Shown: in pieces, positions 16,055 through 24,854 of the stretch
Numbering within the stretch: position 1 is the first letter of the stretch
Layout: each line of letters starts with the position of its first letter
NCBI RefSeq assembly: GCF_900149705.1
Contig: NZ_LT703001.1
Location: 62,001-126,000 of the forward strand
Origin: Sphingorhabdus sp. Alg231-15
Lineage (GTDB): Bacteria > Pseudomonadota > Alphaproteobacteria > Sphingomonadales > Sphingomonadaceae
Length of the DNA: 64,000 nucleotides
Direction: 5' to 3'
The notes under the pieces: model-generated
Seen by the model: only the letters and a program-made list of their open reading frames with translations
The model's database searches: none
Told to the model about the DNA's origin: nothing
Program-made: the position numbers and the translations under genes

Positions 16055-17488
16055 ATGTTTGACCAGTTTGATGCGATACTATTAGCGCGCATACAATTTG
16101 CGTTTACGATCAGCTTTCATTTCATATTTCCGGCTTTCTCTATTGGATTGGCCAGCTATCTGGCAGTTCTGGAAGGTCTTTGGCTAAAAACCGGAAAGCA
16201 GGTTTACATGGACCTGTTCAAATATTGGATAAAGATATTTGCTGTGACGTTCGCCATGGGCGTGGTTTCCGGAATCGTCATGTCATATCAATTCGGAACG
16301 AACTGGTCGGTCTTCTCTGACAAAGCCGGGCCGGTAATCGGACCGCTGATGGCCTATGAAGTTTTGACCGCATTTTTCCTGGAGGCCGGTTTTCTGGGCG
16401 TCATGCTTTTTGGCATGAACAAGGTTGGTAAGAAGCTTCATTTTACCGCAACAATAATGGTGGCGATTGGTACGTTCATTTCCGCATTCTGGATATTGAG
16501 CGTGAACAGTTGGATGCAGACACCAACCGGCCATGAGATTGCAGCAAATGGTCAATTTGTGCCGGGTGACAGCTGGTGGGATATCGTGTTCAATCCCAGC
16601 TTCCCATACCGGTTGTTCCACACACTTATGGCGACCTATCTAACGACCGCCTTTGTCGTTGGTGGTGTTGGCGCTTGGCATTTGCTGAAAGACAAGACCA
16701 ATGCTCATGCGCGGAAAATGTTCTCCATGGCGATGTGGATGGCTGCCCTAGTGGCACCGGTACAGATTTTCGCAGGCGATCTTCACGGGCTTAATACCCT
16801 GGAGCATCAGCCGGCTAAGGTGATGGCGATGGAGGGGCATTATGACAGCCATCCGGACGGCGCGCCGTTGATCCTCTTTGGCATTCCCAACAGCGAAGAG
16901 AAGCGCGTCGACTATAAGATCGAGATACCCAAATTATCGTCGCTGATCCTGAAGCATGATCTCAATGCGCCGCTTGATGGTCTCGATACTATCCCGGATG
17001 CAGATGAACCTCCTGTAGGTATGGTTTTCTGGTCGTTCCGTATCATGGTCGGCATCGGATTTATGATGCTGGGCATGGGGCTTTGGAGCCTGTTCGCCCG
17101 AGTGCGCAAGAAACTCTACGATTGGCCCTTATTGCACCGCGCGGCGATTGTGGTGGGGCCTTCTGGCTTTGTTGCAGTTATTGCGGGCTGGATCACCACG
17201 GAAGTAGGGCGGCAACCCTATACAGTCTATGGATTGCTGCGGACAGCGGACAGTGTTTCGCCACTCGATGCCCCGGCAGTTGCCGCATCGTTGATCGCTT
17301 TCATCATTGTTTACTTTGCCGTGTTCGGCATCGGAACATGGTATATAATGCGCTTGATGAGCAAAGTGCCTCAGGTTGGAGAGAAGGGTGTCAAATCGAC
17401 CGAATCTGGGCCTGTTCGTACCGCAGGTATCGCGCCGGGACCGGCGCAGCAAGACACGCCGGCTTTTGAACCGAAACGAGCGGAGTAA
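16055..17488 (+). CDS. cydA: Cytochrome bd ubiquinol oxidase subunit I
   Basis: A 477-residue inner-membrane haem protein, subunit I of the bd-type quinol oxidase, which reduces oxygen to water with low proton yield and resists cyanide and nitric oxide. Signs are ARIQFAFTISFHFIFPAFSIG at the N-terminus with a haem-ligand histidine, GDLHGLNTLEHQPAKVMAMEGH, and the quinol region ending in GWITTEVGRQPYTVYGLLRT. The length and short Q-loop fit the cyanide-insensitive (CioA) type rather than the long E. coli type. cydB follows after five bases and a DUF2474 gene overlaps the end of cydB. Confidence 0.95.
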   Translation: MFDQFDAILLARIQFAFTISFHFIFPAFSIGLASYLAVLEGLWLKTGKQVYMDLFKYWIKIFAVTFAMGVVSGIVMSYQFGTNWSVFSDKAGPVIGPLMAYEVLTAFFLEAGFLGVMLFGMNKVGKKLHFTATIMVAIGTFISAFWILSVNSWMQTPTGHEIAANGQFVPGDSWWDIVFNPSFPYRLFHTLMATYLTTAFVVGGVGAWHLLKDKTNAHARKMFSMAMWMAALVAPVQIFAGDLHGLNTLEHQPAKVMAMEGHYDSHPDGAPLILFGIPNSEEKRVDYKIEIPKLSSLILKHDLNAPLDGLDTIPDADEPPVGMVFWSFRIMVGIGFMMLGMGLWSLFARVRKKLYDWPLLHRAAIVVGPSGFVAVIAGWITTEVGRQPYTVYGLLRTADSVSPLDAPAVAASLIAFIIVYFAVFGIGTWYIMRLMSKVPQVGEKGVKSTESGPVRTAGIAPGPAQQDTPAFEPKRAE

Positions 17489-17493
17489 GGCGC

Positions 17494-18489
17494 ATGGATT
17501 TAACCGTTATCTGGGCTTTCATAATAGCGTTCGCGGTTTTCGCATATGTCGTTATGGACGGTTTTGATCTTGGTATTGGCATATTGTTTCCGGCTTTTAC
17601 GGTTGGTGACGAACGAGATCAGGCGATGAACAGCATCGCGCCCGTCTGGGATGGCAATGAAACATGGTTGGTGCTTGGAGGCGGTGGATTGCTTGCCGCT
17701 TTCCCACTGGCTTATGCGATCATCTTACCTGCCACCTATCCGCTAATCATCATCATGCTCCTTGGCCTCGTATTTCGCGGTGTTGCCTTCGAATTTCGCT
17801 GGCGTGATCCCGATCATCGTGCCTTTTGGGATTTCGCTTTTACCGGAGGGTCTTTGGCTGCTGCTTTTTCCCAGGGAATGATCTTGGGTGCTTTGTTGCA
17901 AGGGGTGGAAGTTGCGGATCGGGCCTATGCCGGCAGCTGGTTTGACTGGTTCACGCCTTACACTTTGCTGACCGGTGTTGGAACGGTTGCCGGCTACGCG
18001 TTGCTCGGTGCCACTTGGCTAATCTGGAAAACCGAAGACGGTGCACAACGGACTGCCTATCGCCTCGCCAAACCGGCCGCAATTGCAACTTTGGGACTGA
18101 TGGCTGCTGTCAGTTTGTACACGCCGTTTCTGGATGGACAATATTGGGCGCGCTGGTTCGAGATGCCAAATATTCTGTTCGCCGCGCAGGTTCCGTTACT
18201 TGTTCTAATCCTGACCTATTTTCTGTTTCGAGGATTGCACAAGAGGCAGGAAGGTGCGCCGTTTCTCATTTCACTGGGGTTGTTTTTCCTTGGCATGGCT
18301 GGATTGGGCATTTCGATGTTTCCCTATATCGTACCTGATCAGATTACCATCTGGGATGCCGCGGTGCCTGAGAGCAGTCAGATTTTCATGCTCGTCGGTG
18401 TTGCGATTACCGTGCCGCTAATCCTGATTTACACAGGATGGGCCTATTGGGTGTTCCGCGGCAAGGTAGGCTCGGACGGCTATCATTGA
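17494..18489 (+). CDS. cydB: Cytochrome bd ubiquinol oxidase subunit II
   Basis: A 331-residue membrane protein of about eight to nine helices. It begins with IWAFIIAFAVFAYVVMDGFDLGIGILFP and continues NSIAPVWDGNETWLVLGGGGLLAAFP, the most conserved stretches of CydB. It pairs with CydA to form the oxidase core and does not bind haem in most members. It follows cydA by five bases; its TGA overlaps the ATG of the next small gene (TGATG), so the three genes are one translationally coupled unit. Confidence 0.95.
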   Translation: MDLTVIWAFIIAFAVFAYVVMDGFDLGIGILFPAFTVGDERDQAMNSIAPVWDGNETWLVLGGGGLLAAFPLAYAIILPATYPLIIIMLLGLVFRGVAFEFRWRDPDHRAFWDFAFTGGSLAAAFSQGMILGALLQGVEVADRAYAGSWFDWFTPYTLLTGVGTVAGYALLGATWLIWKTEDGAQRTAYRLAKPAAIATLGLMAAVSLYTPFLDGQYWARWFEMPNILFAAQVPLLVLILTYFLFRGLHKRQEGAPFLISLGLFFLGMAGLGISMFPYIVPDQITIWDAAVPESSQIFMLVGVAITVPLILIYTGWAYWVFRGKVGSDGYH

Positions 18490-18623
18490 TGAGGCAGACG
18501 GACGGACAATCCGCCGACGACGCGCCATTATGGAAACGATTGGCCTGGATGGTTGCTATCTGGGCCATGAGCATATCGGTCCTCGGCGTCGTAGCCTATA
18601 TATTGCGACTGTGGATCACTTGA
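18489..18623 (+). CDS. DUF2474 small membrane protein of the bd oxidase (CydX-like)
   Basis: A 44-residue single-pass membrane protein starting at the ATG that overlaps the cydB stop (TGATG). The sequence APLWKRLAWMVAIWAMSISVLGVVAYILRLWIT fits the DUF2474 family, which replaces CydX/CbdX as the small stabilising subunit in CioAB-type operons. The overlap, length and single helix all support a real gene. It ends only eight bases before the convergent ABC-F gene. Confidence 0.85.
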   Translation: MRQTDGQSADDAPLWKRLAWMVAIWAMSISVLGVVAYILRLWIT

Positions 18624-18630
18624 CGAGACG

Positions 18631-20442
18631 CTAGCCTTGCAATTTTTCAACCTGCTCGGCCAACTCAAGCCAACGCATTTCAGCTTCGTCTTTCTCATCA
18701 ATCAAGGCCGCATTCTCAGCCGTAAGCTTTTCGAAGCGCGGATAATCTGAGTTGTACAAATCAGCATCGGATAGGGCTTCCGCAATTTCCGCTATGCGAG
18801 CATCAATCGTCTCAATCCGACCGGGCAGCATGTCATAGTCGCGCTGATCCTTATAGCTCAGTTTTTTCGCTGCGCTGCTCGATTTTACCGCCGGTTTTGT
18901 TGCCGTTGGCTTGCTACTGCTTTTGGTTTTTGATGCAGCACCGTCCGCTTTGCGCTTGGCTTCCCATTCAGCATAGCCGCCTGCGATAATGTCCACTTTA
19001 CCGCTACCATCGAGGCCCAGCGTGATCGTTACCGTACGATCGAGAAAGTCGCGGTCATGGCTAACGAGCAGCACGGTGCCGTCATAGTCTGCAATCACTT
19101 CCTGGAGCAGATCGAGTGTTTCGAGGTCGAGATCATTGGTCGGCTCATCCAATACGAGCAAATTGGACATGCGCGCAAATTCACGGGCCAGCAGTAACCG
19201 GGATTGTTCGCCCCCCGACAACGTACCGACTTTGGAATCAATGAGACTGGGCGCGAACAAAAAGTCTTTGAGATAGCCCTGAACATGCTTTTTATTGCCG
19301 CGCACGTCGACCCAATCACTGCCGTCGGCAAGAACCTCGCGGACGGTCTTATTGCCTTCCAGAAGGCTGCGCTGCTGGTCGATAAATACGCCGTTGAGGG
19401 TTTTGGCCAGAGTTACCGAACCGCTATCGGGTGCCAATTCACCTGTCAGCATCTTCAGCAACGTCGTTTTGCCGGCGCCATTGGCACCTACGATGCCAAT
19501 GCGATCGCCGCGCTGTACACGCAATGAAAAGTCACGAATGATCGTACGCTTGGTCTCGCCTGCTCCAAACGCTTTTAAGATATGTTCCGCGGTGATCACG
19601 GACTTGGTACGGACATCGTCGCTCTGTGCTTTAAGATTGGCTGTGCCGGCCGGTCCGATCATCGCCGCGCGCTGGGCCCGCATTTGATACAGCTTCTCAA
19701 GCCTCCCCTGGTTGCGTTTGCGCCTCGCGGTTACACCGCGCTCTAGCCAGCGTGCTTCCAGTTTGAGTTTGGCATCAATTTTTTGTGTGGCCTGTGCTTC
19801 GTCGGCATGGACCTTTTCCATCCACGCATCGTAACCGCCAAATCCGATCTCCTGACGACGAATTGCTCCGCGGTCGAGCCAGATGGTCTGTTTGGTCAAG
19901 CGGGTTAGGAAGGTTCGGTCATGTGAAATGGTTATGAATGCACCTTTGTAACGGCGCAGCCAATCTTCCAACCAATCAATGGCACTGAGATCGAGATGAT
20001 TGGTGGGCTCGTCAAGCAACAGCAAATCGGGTTCCAGGGCCAGCGCACGACAGATCGCGGCCCGCCGCTTTTCACCACCACTAGCCTTGTCTGCGCGGAC
20101 CGAGAGATCTGTCGATAGTTGGTCGGCAATCGATTGTACCTCATGTTCTGCCGGTCCGTCGTCACCAGAAATAGCGAAATCTAGGAGCGTTTCGAAAGGT
20201 GTGAAATCCGGCTCCTGTTCCAGCATCACGATATTGGTGCCAGGCTGAATCATCCGCTTGCCTTTGTCCGCCTCAATCTGATCGGCGATCAATCGCAACA
20301 GCGTGGTCTTACCCGCACCATTGCGACCGATTAAGGCAAGCCGGTCACGCGGGCCGACATGTAGGTTCAGGTCTTTGAAGAGCCAGCCTTCACCCTGATG
20401 CAGGGCCAGTTGCTCATAGGAAAAAATGGGCGGTTGTGACAT
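18631..20442 (-). CDS. ABC-F family ATPase, Uup-like
   Basis: A 603-residue protein with two ATP-binding cassettes and no membrane segment. The first has GRNGAGKTTLLRLIAD, SGGEKRR and LLLDEPTNHLDLSAIDWLE; the second has GANGAGKTTLLKML, LSGGEQSR and LVLDEPTNDLDLETLDLL. A long linker rich in Arg/Lys separates them, and a lysine/serine-rich stretch leads to a C-terminal coiled coil (ETIDARIAEIAEAL onward), as in Uup. ABC-F proteins bind the ribosome or branched DNA; Uup affects transposon excision and ribosome function. It is monocistronic and divergent from the PepSY gene. Confidence 0.9.
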   Translation of the reverse strand: MSQPPIFSYEQLALHQGEGWLFKDLNLHVGPRDRLALIGRNGAGKTTLLRLIADQIEADKGKRMIQPGTNIVMLEQEPDFTPFETLLDFAISGDDGPAEHEVQSIADQLSTDLSVRADKASGGEKRRAAICRALALEPDLLLLDEPTNHLDLSAIDWLEDWLRRYKGAFITISHDRTFLTRLTKQTIWLDRGAIRRQEIGFGGYDAWMEKVHADEAQATQKIDAKLKLEARWLERGVTARRKRNQGRLEKLYQMRAQRAAMIGPAGTANLKAQSDDVRTKSVITAEHILKAFGAGETKRTIIRDFSLRVQRGDRIGIVGANGAGKTTLLKMLTGELAPDSGSVTLAKTLNGVFIDQQRSLLEGNKTVREVLADGSDWVDVRGNKKHVQGYLKDFLFAPSLIDSKVGTLSGGEQSRLLLAREFARMSNLLVLDEPTNDLDLETLDLLQEVIADYDGTVLLVSHDRDFLDRTVTITLGLDGSGKVDIIAGGYAEWEAKRKADGAASKTKSSSKPTATKPAVKSSSAAKKLSYKDQRDYDMLPGRIETIDARIAEIAEALSDADLYNSDYPRFEKLTAENAALIDEKDEAEMRWLELAEQVEKLQG

Positions 20443-20602
20443 TGTTTATGCGCGTTAGGGGCAAGTGACGAATTGCTCAAGTTTCCTTTTCAAAAACGAT
20501 GAAGAGCGGCGCGACCAGTTTTCACAGAATAACAATCAGGCAGTAAACGGAAACAATTGGTTTTGAGCATCAAACGGAGTCAGATCGACCGATTGACGCA
20601 AT

Positions 20603-20659
20603 ATTAACTATAAAACCTTTTGTTAATCACTATAGTTCCTAGGTGAACTGCCCGTTCAC
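20603..20659. promoter_or_regulatory. Inverted repeats upstream of the PepSY gene
   Basis: Within the ABC-F/PepSY intergenic region are ATTAAC (20603-20608) with GTTAAT (20622-20627), AACTATA (20606-20612) with TATAGTT (20631-20637), and GTGAAC-TGCCC-GTTCAC (20643-20659). The spacing suggests operator half-sites for a response regulator, perhaps the one encoded just downstream. This is inference from symmetry alone. Confidence 0.4.
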
Positions 20660-20693
20660 GTGATGTTAAAAGCACTGGAGCTAAAGATTTGCC

Positions 20694-21002
20694 ATGTTGA
20701 ACAAAATCGCTCTTTCAGCCCTTGGTGCTTTTTCGGCCTTTGCGTTGACTGTTGTCCCTGTGCAGGCTGTGCAGCGTGACGATGAACAAAAAGCGGCCCG
20801 GGCTCAAATGATGGCTGGTAAGGGAAAGTCTCTGCGTTCGATTGAAAACAGGGTTCTCCCCAAAATGGCAGGCAGCCAGTATCTCGGCCCTGAATATGAC
20901 CCCAGAGCGCAAGTCTATCGGTTAAAGTTCATTCAGGAAGGCCGTGTGATTTTTGTTGACGTGGATGGCCGAACCGGAGCGATCCTCCGTGAGCGTCGCT
21001 AG
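20694..21002 (+). CDS. Periplasmic PepSY-domain protein
   Basis: A 102-residue exported protein: signal peptide MLNKIALSALGAFSAFALTV ending near VQAVQ, then a single PepSY-like module (GKSLRSIENRVLPKM, then YRLKFIQEGRVIFVDVDGRTGAILRERR). PepSY domains in small exported proteins next to two-component genes are often inhibitors or modulators of the sensor. It lies directly upstream of a response regulator and sensor kinase on the same strand, so modulation of that kinase is the likely role (inference from context). No strong Shine-Dalgarno is seen at the start. Confidence 0.85.
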   Translation: MLNKIALSALGAFSAFALTVVPVQAVQRDDEQKAARAQMMAGKGKSLRSIENRVLPKMAGSQYLGPEYDPRAQVYRLKFIQEGRVIFVDVDGRTGAILRERR

Positions 21003-21031
21003 CCACCATATTCCCTCATGTTTGCGGTACT

Positions 21032-21102
21032 AAACCGTTTTGTCTTTATCATTGTGAGAATGAACGATGGTGATATAGCTGTATCATCATGAAAAACGGT
21101 TT
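21032..21102 (+). promoter_or_regulatory. Nested inverted repeats in the leader of the response-regulator gene
   Basis: A 10-base perfect inverted repeat, AAACCGTTTT (21032-21041) and AAAACGGTTT (21093-21102), encloses a second hairpin, ATGGTGATA (21067-21075) and TATCATCAT (21082-21090), nine pairs with one G-U and a 6-base loop. The outer right arm stops one base before the CTGGAG ribosome-binding site of the response regulator. In RNA this could fold into a structure controlling access to that site; in DNA it could be an operator. Seen in sequence; function inferred. Confidence 0.5.
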
Positions 21103-21116
21103 TCTGGAGTAACTCT

Positions 21117-21782
21117 ATGCGCGTGCTTATAGTCGAAGATGAACCCACATTGGGGCAACAATTGAAATCGACGCTGGAAAGCAATGGCTATGCAATTGAT
21201 CTTTCGACCGACGGCGAAGATGGCCATTTTATGGGCTCTACCGAAGAATATGATGCGGTCATATTGGACCTTGGCTTGCCCGAAATTGATGGCCTGACGG
21301 TTCTTGATCGTTGGCGTAAGGAAGAGCGAAATTTCCCGGTGCTGGTTTTGACTGCACGCGATAGCTGGTCGGATAAGGTGGCAGGCCTGGATGCCGGGGC
21401 TGATGATTATCTTGCCAAACCTTTCCAGACCGAAGAACTTATTGCGCGTTTGCGGGCGCTGATCCGCCGTGCCTCGGGCAACGCATCATCCGAGCTTACG
21501 GCAGGTGATGTCAGGCTGGATACCCGCTCGGGCAAGGTAACGCTTGATGGCAGTCCGGTGAAACTGACCGCTCAAGAATATAAGCTTTTGTCCTATCTTA
21601 TGCATCATAAGGGCAAAGTCGTTTCGCGCACCGAGCTTATCGAGCATATTTATGATCAGGATTTTGACCGCGATTCAAACACCATCGAAGTATTTGTTAC
21701 ACGTATCCGCAAGAAGTTGGGTGCGGATGTTATTTCGACCATCAGGGGGCTGGGGTATAGTCTAGAGGATCCTGACAGCTGA
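21117..21782 (+). CDS. OmpR/PhoP-family response regulator
   Basis: A 221-residue response regulator. The receiver domain (1-118) has the acidic pocket VEDEP, the phosphorylation site in AVILDLGLPEIDGL, the conserved VLTARDS and the lysine in DYLAKPF. The C-terminal winged helix (about 128-218) ends with SNTIEVFVTRIRKKLGADVISTIRGLGYSL, typical of the OmpR/PhoP group. CTGGAG is well placed upstream of the ATG. The next gene is its sensor kinase. The stimulus cannot be read; PhoP/FeuP-like systems often sense cations or envelope stress. Confidence 0.93.
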   Translation: MRVLIVEDEPTLGQQLKSTLESNGYAIDLSTDGEDGHFMGSTEEYDAVILDLGLPEIDGLTVLDRWRKEERNFPVLVLTARDSWSDKVAGLDAGADDYLAKPFQTEELIARLRALIRRASGNASSELTAGDVRLDTRSGKVTLDGSPVKLTAQEYKLLSYLMHHKGKVVSRTELIEHIYDQDFDRDSNTIEVFVTRIRKKLGADVISTIRGLGYSLEDPDS

Positions 21783-21841
21783 ATGAGAGTAGCAAAATAG
21801 ATTTACCGCAGGATTCTGCGGTTGCCGAACCATCGGCATCA

Positions 21842-23194
21842 TTGGGCACGCAAACCACCGGTTCATTGAGCCGCCGGATGATCGGCATTGCCGCAGCCTG
21901 GATCATCGTCCTTTTGCTGGGCGGTGGGGTGGCTCTGGATCGGGTACTCGTTAATGCGGTCACTCGAAATTTTGACAATCAGCTGGAATATACACTGACG
22001 GCAATGATTGCATCAGCGGAGATCGACCCGACTGGTGAAGTCTTCTTCAATAGACCATTGGGTGACCAGCGTTTTCTTGAGCCGAATAGCGGTCTTTATT
22101 GGCAGATTAGCGGTGTAGGTCATGAGGATTTTACCTCTCGTTCCTTATGGGACCGGGCCTTGGAGCAAAGTGAACCGCACGACGATTTGGAAACCCACCT
22201 TTATGATAGCAACCAGTTTGCTGACGAACCGCTACGGATGGTCGAGCGCAGCGTAACTCTGCCGGACTCTGAAGTGAGATGGACTTTCCAGGTCGGACAG
22301 AGCCGTGAGGGGCTGGATGCGCAAGTCAGCGAGATCCGATCAATACTGATCAACAGCTTTCTGCTGTTGGCCCTCGGTCTGATTGGCATGGCTGCTCTTC
22401 AAACATTATATGGTCTTTGGCCGCTGCGCAAAATCCGCAAGGCCATTGGTGAGATGCGGACCGGTCAGCAAAAACGGGTCAGTGAACCCATGCCCAATGA
22501 GGTGACCCCCATGGTTGATGAACTAAACGAGTTGCTCGACCATAATGAGAAGCAGGCAGAAGAAGCGCGCCGGCACGCAGGTAATCTTGCCCATGCTCTC
22601 AAGACGCCGCTGACCGTGATCATGAATAGTGCAACCGCGAAAGCGGATGATCTTGCCGACACGGTGATCAGGGAATCTGGTGTGATGCGTCGTCAGGTGG
22701 ACCATCATCTCGCTCGCGCACGAGCGGTTGGCAGGCGTGGTCATGCGCATAGCCGATCCCGTGTGTGGCCAAGCCTGCAAGCGGTCGAGCGCGCAGTCGG
22801 ACGATTATACAAACACGTTCGAATCGACATTGATGGAGACAAAGACGCAGCCGTGTCGGTAGAGCGCCAGGATCTCGATGAAATGATCGGCAACTTGGTT
22901 GAAAATGCTGCGAAATATGGCGGCGGAAGTGTGTTTGTAACGGTCGAACCGGGCGATGAATTTGTCGAACTGTTGATTGAGGATGACGGTATGGGAATTC
23001 CGGCCGAAGAGCGCCAGCGGATATTTGATCGCGGCGCTCGCCTGGATACTGGGAAGCCAGGTACTGGTCTGGGGCTTGCGATCGTCCGGGATGTCGCCGA
23101 AATTTATCACGGCACGGTATCGTTGGAAGAAAGCGAGGATTTGGGAGGCCTGATGGTTCGGCTGTGCTTGCCCAGGTCCGCAGTGACCTCCTGA
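21842..23194 (+). CDS. Sensor histidine kinase, partner of the OmpR-type regulator
   Basis: A 450-residue membrane kinase with transmembrane segments at about 14-35 and 165-190 flanking a periplasmic sensor region. The phospho-acceptor is the histidine of NLAHALKTPLTVI, and the ATPase domain has NLVENAAKYGGG, DDGMGIPAEERQRIF and GTGLGLAIVRDV. The start is uncertain: no ATG lies ahead of the first membrane helix except at codon 13 (21878). TTG at 21842 is used here; a CTG at 21779 overlapping the regulator's stop would add 21 residues and restore tight coupling. PhoQ/FeuQ-like by layout. Confidence 0.9.
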   Translation: MGTQTTGSLSRRMIGIAAAWIIVLLLGGGVALDRVLVNAVTRNFDNQLEYTLTAMIASAEIDPTGEVFFNRPLGDQRFLEPNSGLYWQISGVGHEDFTSRSLWDRALEQSEPHDDLETHLYDSNQFADEPLRMVERSVTLPDSEVRWTFQVGQSREGLDAQVSEIRSILINSFLLLALGLIGMAALQTLYGLWPLRKIRKAIGEMRTGQQKRVSEPMPNEVTPMVDELNELLDHNEKQAEEARRHAGNLAHALKTPLTVIMNSATAKADDLADTVIRESGVMRRQVDHHLARARAVGRRGHAHSRSRVWPSLQAVERAVGRLYKHVRIDIDGDKDAAVSVERQDLDEMIGNLVENAAKYGGGSVFVTVEPGDEFVELLIEDDGMGIPAEERQRIFDRGARLDTGKPGTGLGLAIVRDVAEIYHGTVSLEESEDLGGLMVRLCLPRSAVTS

Positions 23195-23228
23195 GCCATT
23201 TTTGTAAGACTTAACGGGTATTCGCGCT

Positions 23229-24431
23229 GTGGGGCTGGCTTTTCAAAATATTGCTATCGTCGGATGCGGTCCAGGTGGGCTGGCTTCAGCGATGTTTCTG
23301 GCAAGGCAGGGCCACCAAGTAACATTATTTGAGCGCTTTTCTGAACCCAAACCGCTGGGATCAGGTTTGCTCATTCAACCGTCCGGGCAGGATGTGCTGG
23401 AATCACTGGGTTTGCTACCAGAGATCAAGCGGTTGGCGAGCCCGGTGCATCAGTTGCACGGGATTTCTACGCACAAGGGTCGCCGTGCCCTCGATATGCA
23501 ATACAAGCATGCAAAAGCACCGGTCTCTGCGCTCGGTATTCATCGCGCCAGCCTTTTTGATGTTCTGATCGAAGCCGTGCGGCTGATGAAAATTCCGATA
23601 GAGGTCAACAACGAGTTCATTGGTGTGAACGAAAGTGGTTCAGACATTAAGCCACTATTCTCAACCGGCGGTCACGATGGGACCTTTGACTTGCTGATTG
23701 ATGCGAGTGGTGCACGTACTCCGCTTGCAACTGGACGTATCAGAAAGCTGAGCTACGGCGCTTTTTGGGCCACCGTAGACATGCCTGCAAAGCATCAGAT
23801 AGCTCCGAATGCACTTGACCAGCGTTACTGGCATGCCAGTAAAATGGCCGGTATCATGCCGGTCGGGATTAATCCGGCAACTGGTAATCCGGGAGCGGCA
23901 ATATTCTGGTCAGAGAAACCGGAGAATACGGATCAGGTGATAAATGCGGGTATCGAGCGTTTCAGGTCGGAATTTGTTAGCCTGTGGCCCGAGGCAGAGC
24001 CATTTGTTGCGCAGATTGGTTCCATGGATGAACTGACTATGGCTGTCTACGAGCATCGTACGGGTCGCCCTGATACATCAACTCGTTTGTATAGCGTTGG
24101 TGACAGCTGGCATTGTACAAGTCCGCAATTAGGGCAGGGGGCGAACATGGCGCTTCTGGATGCCAAAGTTTTGGCCAAGGCGATCGAAAGGGCAGAGACC
24201 ACCAAGGATATCTCCAGAAGCTATCGTCGGTCGCGGTCATTCCACATCAATCTCTACCAATTGCTAAGCGTTATATTCACTCCGCTCTACCAGTCAAATG
24301 GCCGATTTTTACCGTTTATCCGCGACGTTGCGATCCACAATTTTGCTCGACTGCCCTTGGTGCGCAGCCTGATAACATATACTGTATCGGGCGTATTGGG
24401 GTTGAAATTATTCGGCCAAAGGAGAAATTAG
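23229..24431 (+). CDS. FAD-dependent monooxygenase (UbiH/PHBH fold)
   Basis: A 400-residue flavoprotein. The FAD-binding dinucleotide fold is at the start (IAIVGCGPGGLASAMFLARQGHQVTLFER); the second FAD motif is RLYSVGDSWHCTSPQLGQGANMALLDA, in which GD contacts the ribityl chain. The first strand of the DG motif is FDLLIDASGARTPL. It belongs to the aromatic hydroxylase class that uses NAD(P)H and oxygen; the substrate is unknown. The start is GTG. It is 35 bases behind the kinase gene and may be co-transcribed. Its stop overlaps the convergent chorismate mutase gene by four bases. Confidence 0.85.
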   Translation: MGLAFQNIAIVGCGPGGLASAMFLARQGHQVTLFERFSEPKPLGSGLLIQPSGQDVLESLGLLPEIKRLASPVHQLHGISTHKGRRALDMQYKHAKAPVSALGIHRASLFDVLIEAVRLMKIPIEVNNEFIGVNESGSDIKPLFSTGGHDGTFDLLIDASGARTPLATGRIRKLSYGAFWATVDMPAKHQIAPNALDQRYWHASKMAGIMPVGINPATGNPGAAIFWSEKPENTDQVINAGIERFRSEFVSLWPEAEPFVAQIGSMDELTMAVYEHRTGRPDTSTRLYSVGDSWHCTSPQLGQGANMALLDAKVLAKAIERAETTKDISRSYRRSRSFHINLYQLLSVIFTPLYQSNGRFLPFIRDVAIHNFARLPLVRSLITYTVSGVLGLKLFGQRRN

Positions 24432-24712
24432 CCAGCTTCGTCACGGATCTGTTCGTGATGACGAATGACTTCATCGATGATGAAGCGCAGGAATTTTTCT
24501 GAAAATTCAGGATCGAGATTGGCATCGCTGGCGAGCTGTCGCAACCGTGCAATCTGTTCTTGTTCTCTGCCGGGGTCAGCGGGAGGAAGACTATTTTCGG
24601 CCTTATACTCGCCAACAGCCTGAGTTACCTTGAACCGTTCCGCCAGCATAAACACCAAAGCGGCGTCTATGTTGTTGATGCTTTGGCGGTATTGCTGAAG
24701 CTTTTCGTCCAT
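24428..24712 (-). CDS. Chorismate mutase (AroQ type)
   Basis: A 94-residue all-helical protein matching monofunctional AroQ chorismate mutase, which turns chorismate into prephenate for phenylalanine and tyrosine synthesis. The first helix is LQQYRQSINNIDAALVFMLAERFKVTQAVGEYKAEN with the active-site arginine and lysine, and the third helix (FSEKFLRFIIDEVIRHHEQI) has the usual pattern. PPADPGREQEQIARLR is the loop and second helix. It is monocistronic, convergent with the monooxygenase gene and divergent from the polyprenyl synthase gene. Confidence 0.9.
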   Translation of the reverse strand: MDEKLQQYRQSINNIDAALVFMLAERFKVTQAVGEYKAENSLPPADPGREQEQIARLRQLASDANLDPEFSEKFLRFIIDEVIRHHEQIRDEAG

Positions 24713-24854
24713 GAAGCGCTGCCTGATTTCTCTGAATGTTTAACCGTCTGATAGACGTGCCAACAAGATTTGCAAAGGTAACTCAAAAAACTGAACTGGT
24801 ATTGCTTTGATTTCACTTGCCTTCTGACAGTTCCCTTGCCACATCGCCTCTAAC

